Shown here: positions 56,883-64,000 of the stretch, piece after piece
Numbering within the stretch: the stretch's first letter is position 1
Layout: each line of letters begins with the position of its first letter
Source: Neurospora intermedia
Lineage: Eukaryota > Ascomycota > Sordariomycetes > Sordariales > Sordariaceae
Direction: 5' to 3'
Length of the DNA: 64,000 nucleotides
NCBI GenBank assembly: GCA_037102815.1
Contig: BTPP01000005.1
Span: 62,001-126,000 of the forward strand
Made by a program: the position numbers and the translations under genes
The notes under the pieces: generated by a model
What the model was told of the DNA's origin: nothing
The model's input: only the letters and a program-made list of their open reading frames with translations
The model's database searches: none

Positions 56883-57868
56883 ATGGCTCAAGTTGACAAC
56901 GAAGTCAAGGGCAAGCTCGTCCTGATCACAGGCGCCTCCGGAGGGTAAATCTCACCTTTCTCCTCTACAACTGACATCTTTCTCGGCATCAGGCGAAATG
57001 GGAAGCCATCACCACTCCCGACAAGTGTCAATGTCTCGCCTGTTGTGGTGTTGTTGCCTACTTCACAGCACTCACAATTGACTCACCCCTTTCGTTTAGC
57101 ATCGGCGCTGCCGTAGCCCGCCGCCTCTGGTCTCTCGGCGCCCACCTCGCCCTCACCTATTCTTCTTCCCCCGAGAAACTGCAGGCCTTGGAGCAAGAAC
57201 TCTACGAAGCCTTCACCAACGGCCAAACCGCCCATGACCCAGCCCTCTCCCTCAATCGTACCACCGCCAACCCCAATCCGCTGCCCTTTTCTACCCACAA
57301 ATGCGACTTGTCCTCACCAGCCGACATCCAACTCCTCTTTGCCCAACTCCAGGACCTGCACGGCCAATCCGGCCCCGACATTCTCATCAGCAACGCCGGT
57401 TATGGCAGACGCATCCCCAGCATTTTGGACATCAGCCTCGACGAGTTCGACAAGATGCTCAACATCAACCTCCGCTCGTCCTTCCTCCTCTGTAAGCTCT
57501 CCCTCCCGCACATGATCCAGCGCAACTGGGGCCGCATCATCTTCGTCTCCTCCATTGCTGCCCAAGGCGGTGGGATCAACGGATGTCATTACGCTGCTTC
57601 CAAGGCGGGGTTGCAAGGCTTGATGAAGAACCTGGCCAGGAAGCACGCCGGCCAGGGCATCACGGTTAATGATGTTGCGCCGGCCATGATTGGGGAGACG
57701 GGCATGATTCCGGATGCCAAGTTTGTGGAGGGAACGCCGGGAGATGTCAGGAATATTCCTGTTGGAAGGCTCGGGACGACGGACGAGGTGGGGAATGTGG
57801 TGGAGATGCTGGTGAAGACGGGGTACATGACGGGGCAGAGTGTGTTGTTGAGTGGGGGGTTGATGTAG
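56883..57868 (+). CDS. Short-chain dehydrogenase/reductase, FabG-like
   Basis: Exon 1 is 56883-56944 and exon 2 is 57100-57868, with a 155-nt intron (GTAAAT...TTTAG); product 276 aa. The splice joins the Rossmann motif T-G-A-S-G-G-I-G. Other classical SDR features are NAGYG, a Ser in SSIAAQGG, and the catalytic Y185-x-x-x-K189 (HYAASKAGLQG). The conserved N-x-V/I-A-P segment after strand 6 appears as VNDVAPAMI, and the C-terminus has TGQSVLLSGGLM. The closest class is 3-oxoacyl-ACP reductase-like SDRs. There is no mitochondrial presequence or membrane segment that I can see, so the substrate and location stay open. The intron in the middle of the glycine motif is well supported by frame. Confidence 0.92.
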
Positions 57869-58085
57869 GTAAGTGGGGGTAAGTATTAGTTTTGGTTGTG
57901 ATGTTGGGGATGGTGTTTTGGTGTTTGGGGGGTTTGGGGGGCACAACGATGTTACGATGAATGGGATGAGAACATTATGCTTTACACTCTGCGTTGTGTT
58001 TTTGCAAACGATCTTGAATTCAGTTCATTTCCTGTTCTTCACCTTTCCCCTTTGTATGCCCATCCAGCCCATCTCGTCACCAGCC

Positions 58086-61000
58086 CTACGATCGCCTCGG
58101 ATAAACCTCACCAGCAACAATCACTTTCATCTTTGCCCCCTTCTTATCCCCCATGTTCCTCCCGTCCATATCCCCTACTCTATACACCTTCGGGCTCACA
58201 CACAAGTCAACCTCCACCTCCACCCCCCTTCTCCCGCCGAAAGAATCCCCGTCTTCGCAATCCACCCACCCCGACTCTGTGCCAATCTTCACTTGCTCTC
58301 CCCTCTTGGGTACCTCCAACCCCAGCTGCGCCCGTTGGGCTCCGAATTGGAGGGCCAATTCTCCGGCTTGGCGGGCCAGCTCGGATACCTTGGATTGGAC
58401 CTCGGATGACAAGGGTTCGGAGCAAATGGAAGAGAGTAGGGCAACGATTTGCGATTGGACTTGGTGGATGTTGGTATAGTAAGGTGTGGCAGTGGGATGC
58501 TCTGAAGGTCCAGGGGTGCCCCTAGGGCTGGGTGCTCCTGCTTGTTGGCCTTTTCGGGAGTTGGATTTGCTGCCGGACATGGAGGAGGAAGGAGGGGCCA
58601 CGGTCATGAGAATGGACTGGAAGGTGGCGGAGCGCCATTTGTTGGCTTCGCGGGAATGGAAGAAAGGGGTGAGGAGGTCAGTGTCTGTTGTTGTCGATCG
58701 AGATGCTGTGTCGGCTGGTTTCAGCATTACCATTTCACGAAGAAAAGGACGGACGGGAATGTGTTGGACTTACCCGTCTTTCCATTCGACAAAGACCCAT
58801 CATCATAACCACACAACCCCCTCCACCCCTCCACCACCCCCCTTAACACCTCCCTCCCTTCTCCCTTCCCCAACGCCCCAAACCCAAACGGCTCGGAAAA
58901 GAAGCCCTCGACAATTTTCTGCCAGACCACGCTCCTCAGCAAGAAACGCAATTGATTCTTGCCCTCCCTCTCCAAGAACCTCGTCGGATCCAGCTTCCCC
59001 AGGTTCCGTGGTACCCCGCTGATGCCCAAGTTGATAGGCTCAGTCACCATATCGATACACAGTTTCAATTGGCGATACTGGATCTTCAGACTGTCGTCAG
59101 TGGCAGGACGGAAATCATCGTTGTTTCCGACCAAGTCGTTCTCCAAGCTCTGCACCTTCTCTCGAAGATCAACGACGTTGCGCGCGTGTTTCTTGTTTAA
59201 GCGCTGGATATCCTGCTCGTGCTTTTTCTGCTGCGCAGCAATCTGCTGGCTATGGGCGGTCTGGAGGCCAGCGAATTGCTCGCTAAAGGCGCTTTCCATG
59301 CGGTTAAGTTCCTCGGTGTGCTGCGAGCGGAGGTTGGTGATGGTGTCTTGCAAGTCTTTGGTCGCCTGGGCTAGCTGCGTCTCGTGGGATTGGGACTGGT
59401 CGGCGAGTTGCTGGCGAAGGGACTCGACTTGGCCCTCGTAGTACATCCGTTGGTCTTGCATCTTTTGAGCGTATTCTTCTTTTTGGGCGCGCATTTGAGA
59501 GACATGGTCCGCTGCGATCTGGCGCAGCGGGGCCACGTTGTCCTCATTCTCCCGCTGGATCCTCTTGATAGCAGCCTCGGAAAGTACTTTTTGGTTCTCA
59601 CAGTGCTTATGGAGCTCCTTATTTTCGCGCTCGAGACGGCTGAGTTCGTTGCGGAGGGAGCTTTCTCGGGCTTCAAGGTCATCTTCAGCAGCCCGCAACT
59701 GCCGAGACTTCTTGTCGACTAGATCCTCCACCTCCTGGCGACGCATCTTTTCACGCAGATAATCATCTTCCCAGTCCTTGTTTTCTTTGGCAATCTTTTT
59801 ACGCTCTTTGCAGAGCCCATCGCAGTAAGCAATTACCACGCCGATGGGGTCGCCTGTGTGCCTTTTACTATAGCCCTTGTCGTCCAGGTACTTGGTCAGA
59901 CGATTCAGGAGCGCTTTGTGGTCGGCTTTGACATCGATAAGCTGGTCATTAAGCCTCTTGTTTTCCGCTTTGAGCTCGCTGATTGTATGATCCTGGATTA
60001 CTTGGTGTTTGTAATTTGAGTCGGCGTCATCGTTTGCACTCGATGATGTGTTTCCCTGAGCAGCCCGAAGCTTGCGTTTGGCAAAAGAGGCTACGTCTGG
60101 GCTTGATGACCTTGAGGTCGAGGTTGGAGACATGGATCTGGAATCTTCTTTGGGAATGATCTCTCGAGATTCCCTTGGAGCCTCTGTTCGCGGGAACTCT
60201 TGAGATTTGTCATTCCAACTCTCTGCTCGCTTGATATGCTCTGAAACGGAAAGATTATCGAGGCGAGAGCTCGATCTTGGCGGTGGTGTTGAGGGTCCCA
60301 GCTCAGAGACATCTCTAGAGAGGTCTGCGAATTTCACCGAACCTGGTGTATAGGCCTGGTACTCCTGATTTCGATCCGGTTTAGGACCGCGGCTGGAAGA
60401 ACGTGTCCGAATATGTGACCCCCTGGAAACACTACTGTTCCTTCTCGGTGCATACGATAGCCTGTGATCCGAGGCTCTTGGAGGGTATGCCGTTGCTTGC
60501 ACAGTGGCAGATGACCTGACAGTATTTGGGCTGCTCCGCCCGGGAACTGTATGAGCTGGAGACGGCGGACTTGTGTATGACCGGTCGGCTGAAGAGGAGA
60601 AGATTGATGTGTCGACATTGGCAGGGTTGTAGTGAGCATTTGGGCGCACCACACTTGGCTGCTCATAGCTTGGTTGGTCATGGCGGGCATCTGAATAGAG
60701 GTATTCAGATGGCACTCCAAGGCTATGTGTCGAGGTCTGGGGCGGATCAGGCGGTAATGACTTCTCGGGCGAGATCATGGAAGACTCCCGCCATTGAAGT
60801 GGAAGTTGCAGTGGCTCAGACGGCAGCTCAAACGGCAGTCTTCTGATCACGTCAGGTGGAAGTTGCCTCAGCTTGTCGTGGCCGATTTGGTGGATGGCCT
60901 TCTTCAGTACACGAAGATCATCCGAACCAAGGACGGGCAAGGCGCGAAAGAGGACCTCTGAATCAATCGTAGCTAGGCTACTTATGGGTATTTCAGCCAG

Positions 61001-61327
61001 AGCCCTTGGAGAAAGTGTGATCTGTGCAGCAGTAGACAGTTTGGCGATGGTTTTGCCTGGTAGTTGATTTAGAGCTCGGGGGTTCAGTGTGGAGAGGACT
61101 TCGGCAGGGAGGACTTGACGTCGGTCCAGTGGGAGGGATTCAAGGTCTTCTTTGAGATACCCTTCTAGTTGCTCGGCCCTGAGTTTGCTCAGTTGCTTAA
61201 GATCGTGGCGCAGGAGCACGTCGATGGAATGATGTTTCCCGTCATGAGAGCCAGATCCGTTGCCGTCACGGTCTGTCTTCTTTCTGGCGCTCTTCCCCAG
61301 CTTGAATCGAGGTAGAGTGAAACTCAT
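58086..61327 (-). CDS. Large coiled-coil protein with N-terminal 16-residue leucine repeats
   Basis: Exon 1 is 61327-58774 and exon 2 is 58714-58086, with a 59-nt intron (GTAAGT...CAG); product 1060 aa. A basic N-terminus (MSFTLPRFKLGKSARKKTDR) is followed at about 50-165 by hydrophobic repeats with a period of 16, for example LPAEVLSTLNPRALNQ, LPGKTIAKLSTAAQIT and LSPRALAEIPISSLAT. A Ser/Pro-rich disordered region covers about 185-440. A strong coiled coil runs about 470-745 (RNELSRLERENKELHKHCEN is its core type). A conserved-looking globular C-terminal part follows (LRFLLRSVVWQKIVEGFFS; ANKWRSATFQSILMTVAPP; IHQVQSQIVALLSSI), crossing the splice. No catalytic motif. I do not recognise the family; a scaffold is the safest description. 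Confidence 0.78.
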
Positions 61328-62289
61328 GGTTCATAAGGTACCTATAGAGTGTCTAAGGGAGTGTATGGGATCACCGGAATATGTGAAGCTTGACAGTGTT
61401 GGGGTTAACTTTCTGGAACGTTGACATCTCACGAGTGCGTATGTTTCTTTTTGGTCCTGTCCTTCTTTCGCCGGTAGACAGTTGGAGATGCAACAACACA
61501 GCACACAGCCTTTCTGGCAATGTGATTGAACACTTCAGTTGCCATTTCCGCAGTCTCGTCCAGCTCCAGCGTCTCTTTCGGAGTGTGGGTGGCTCATTCT
61601 GTCCTGTGTTGTCTTGTCCTCAGTCAGTCACTCTTTCTCCAAGTATTCGGACCCCGCAGCTGAAAGCTTCCCATATGTCAGCACACCTCATCGTCCCCAA
61701 CCGCCCAGTCAATCCATTCGGAGAAGCACAGTGCTAAGCAAGAGCTGAAGACCTCGCGGTACTTTCTGGTGCCCACAACATCGGCTGACCTGTGATCTTT
61801 GGCGGTTTGGGATCCTGCAAAAAATCACTAGTCGACGCCACCTGGGCATTCTCGACTAGCCCTCGCCAACCTGCGATCCCCATTTGACGCAGCGCTTGTG
61901 CAACCACATGGAAATGACACCTCAGCCTTGTTTATCGGTGCTTTCACAGCAGTCAATTTCGGCATGTATAGCGCGGACTCAATGGATGGTATCTGGACTG
62001 GACGGCAATTCACAGTTGCTGAGAGCAACGAGAACGAGATGGGGTTGGTTTGGGTACGCGCAGCCATGAGGGGGAAGGGCTGAAGCTGGTCCACCGTCTG
62101 GTAGGAAAGGATACGATTGTGATGTGATTTCAGAGCATCACTGTCGACCGAACGCTTGAAGAGGTCATAACTGTGCTGCACTTTCTTCGACAAGTTGCAG
62201 ACTCGGTCTGCAAATTCCATGGACCCCAAGGAAACCAAAGTGTACCTACTACCGCGACATATCGGTACCGAAGGAACCAACAAGTCAAC
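61328..62289. other. Divergent intergenic interval
   Basis: Nearly 1 kb upstream of the coiled-coil gene (minus) and the Hsp70-like gene (plus). The frame of the latter continues upstream to 62173 without an ATG. No gene seen. Confidence 0.5.
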
Positions 62290-64000
62290 ATGGCCTCTCT
62301 CCCGACTCGCCCTCCCCCTCCCCCGCCCATCTCTATCTCCGTCTCCCCAGCTTTTCCGGGTACTCCAAAGAGAGAGGTCTCGCCCATATCAACAAGAAGA
62401 AGCGAGGACGACGTTGATGAGTGGGATGCCTACGATGATCCCCAAGATGCCCTCCTGAACGAGGCGGCAACGTCATCAAGAACCGATAGTCCCCCTCGGT
62501 TTCCCAATTTCTCCTCGGCAAACATTCCCACACCAGAGACGCGCATGGTCGTTGCCCTCGACTACGGGACAACCTTCAGCGGGATTGCCTACCTCTCTGT
62601 CGCTTCGAGGCAAAAGGATCAGGACCTTGATGCTCTTGCCGATGACATACGGGTGCTCCAAGGATGGCCAACACATGAATCGGAGAAAGTCCCTTCGGAG
62701 ATCTCGTACTCACCTTCGCCCAAGGGGTGCCGGCAATGGGGGTACGACATTGATGACAACTCAAGAGTCCTCAAATGGACCAAGCTGGAGCTGGAAGAGA
62801 CACGTAGTCGAAGTGCTGAGCTAAGAACATTGGCTGAGACGCTCTGGGGCATGCAGTTGCTTGACTTGAGCGAAGATGCTGTCATCAGAAATGATATTCC
62901 ACGGCACCTGGCCAAGGAGCCGGAGGATATTGTCAAGGATTATCTCGACAATATTGCCGAGCAGACTCTGGAGGAAATTTGCACCCAAGTTGGAAGAAGG
63001 GTTGCTGACAATATCCCTATCGACATGGTCATTACACATCCTGCTGTAAGTCAAACAAGAAACGGTCACCTTTGCAAGCCTCCAGACTGACGCCAACAGA
63101 AATGGTCCGACAAAGCCCTGAACTCAACATATCGCGCCGTCCGCGCCGCCTTCAAGGCCGATCTCTTCCCCAAAATCCGCAACTTTTCCTTCGTTTCCGA
63201 ACCCGAAGCCTGCGCCCACTATACCCTACGAGAAGCACTGCGCGAGGATCGTGTAAACTTTCGCAAGAATGACTGCTTCATCGTCGTCGATGCCGGTGGT
63301 GGCACTGTTGTACGTTCTCTTCTCATCCTTTCACACCTTCGCAATCTTACAAAACCAGGACTTGGCCTCCTATAAAGTTGTAAGCCTCGATCTCGACCAG
63401 AAGCAGTTCAAGCTTGAACAAATCGGCTACCCGATAGGCGACAACTGCGGAGCTACATGTATTGATCGAGCTTTTGAGCAATTCATCGAACAAAAGCTGG
63501 GCTCGGAAGACTGGGAGAAGCTTATTGAAACTGATGCACAAGACCAAGCGACGGGAGGACACTCCATCATCAAACCAAAGCTGCGCATGCTACATGGGCG
63601 ATTTGAGGGAATCAAGCATCAGTTCGATGGCAAGGATCAGAAGCTCGGGTTTCCCATTCAGTTGCCCCGAGGAATCGGTACAACAGATGATGAAGAGCGG
63701 GGAATCATGAATGGTGCGATCAAGATCACTGTGTAAGTGTGACCAGTTCTTAACAGCCTGAGGGAGTTCATACTGACAACATCAGTGACGACCTGAAAAC
63801 CATGTTCAAACACTCCGTCGACAAAACTCTCGTTCTCATCAGTCAAGCAGCCACTCACATTCAAGTCATCCAAAAGCTCAAAATCCGCAAGATTTTTCTT
63901 TCCGGGGGCTTCGGCCGCTCCCCCTACCTCTACGAGCGCGTCAAAGCCTGGGGTATGACCAGCAGTATTCAGGTCGACCGCGGCGATGACTGCTGGTCCG
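62290..64000 (+). CDS. HSPA12-like Hsp70 ATPase-domain protein, 3' end outside the window
   Basis: Four exons are seen: 62290-63045, 63100-63309, 63359-63732 and 63787 to the window edge. Introns are only 54, 49 and 54 nt (GTAAGT, GTACGT and GTAAGT donors). About 518 residues are in the window. After a disordered Pro/Ser/Asp-rich 80 residues, the ATPase phosphate-1 loop is ALDYGTTFSG (D91). Phosphate-2 is VVDAGGGTVDLASY across the second splice, and the adenosine motif is IRKIFLSGGFGRSPYL. The arrangement, and DYGTTFSG rather than DLGTTNS, match the fungal HSPA12-like group, whose substrates are mostly unknown. The gene is incomplete here. Confidence 0.88.

Noticed and set aside
1-64000. CRISPR arrays, rRNA genes, dispersed 5S rRNA, telomere repeats or a secondary-metabolite cluster
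   Set aside because: None seen: no regular spacer array, no 5S core sequence, no TTAGGG run, and no PKS, NRPS or terpene genes.

Overview
This 64 kb window is a stretch of chromosome from a filamentous ascomycete of the Sordariomycetes, most probably Neurospora crassa or a close relative. The reasons are short introns (about 50-340 nt) with GTRNGT donors and CTRAC branch sites, compact protein genes on both strands, one dispersed tRNA gene, and a 313-residue ADP/ATP carrier whose spliced product agrees along its length with the N. crassa AAC protein as I remember it. I see 22 supported protein genes, one intron-containing tRNA gene, one probable decayed gene and one MITE-like inverted-repeat element. 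There is no bacterial, viral or CRISPR-like content. Every splice model is read by eye from donor/acceptor signals, frame and family fit.

Layout. 1-9.3 kb: a Clr5-domain/ankyrin gene, a small two-exon hypothetical gene, then about 3.8 kb of gene-poor DNA holding a MITE-like element (6240-6482) and an interrupted reading frame. 9.2-14.5 kb: tRNA-Ala(CGC), an alkyltransferase-like protein (Atl1 type), a histidine phosphatase whose tail carries a PCNA-interaction-like motif, and the 60S biogenesis factor SDA1; the last two diverge from one 497-bp promoter. 15.4-27.3 kb: secretory and carbohydrate genes, namely a secreted Ser/Thr-rich protein, an intracellular GH13 alpha-amylase, the ER Hsp110-type chaperone LHS1 (C-terminal HEEL) and a secreted pepsin-like protease. 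28.5-40.3 kb: a small coiled-coil protein, a BRD8/Bdc1-like bromodomain protein (probable NuA4 subunit) and a coiled-coil protein with twelve S/T-P-x-K/R motifs and two KEN boxes. 41.5-48.8 kb: a MAPR (cytochrome b5-like) membrane protein, a predicted GPI-anchored cupredoxin, CENP-X/MHF2 and the ADP/ATP carrier. 52-54.2 kb: ribosomal protein genes rps25 and rps5, divergent from one 486-bp promoter. 54.9-64 kb: a GNAT acetyltransferase, an SDR oxidoreductase, a 1060-residue coiled-coil protein with an N-terminal 16-residue repeat, and the 5' part of an HSPA12-like Hsp70 ATPase that runs off the end.

Functional themes. Growth genes (rps5, rps25, SDA1, AAC) are spread through the window and three of these promoters carry an A/T core like the fungal RRPE motif. 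Chromosome and cell-cycle genes (CENP-X, the NuA4 bromodomain protein, the KEN/CDK-motif protein and the PIP-box phosphatase) are also present. I see no clear biosynthetic or defence cluster. The observations most worth following are the PIP-box phosphatase, the CDK-site/KEN coiled-coil protein, the MITE, a probable GC-AG intron in the amylase gene and the interrupted frame at 6.9-7.5 kb.
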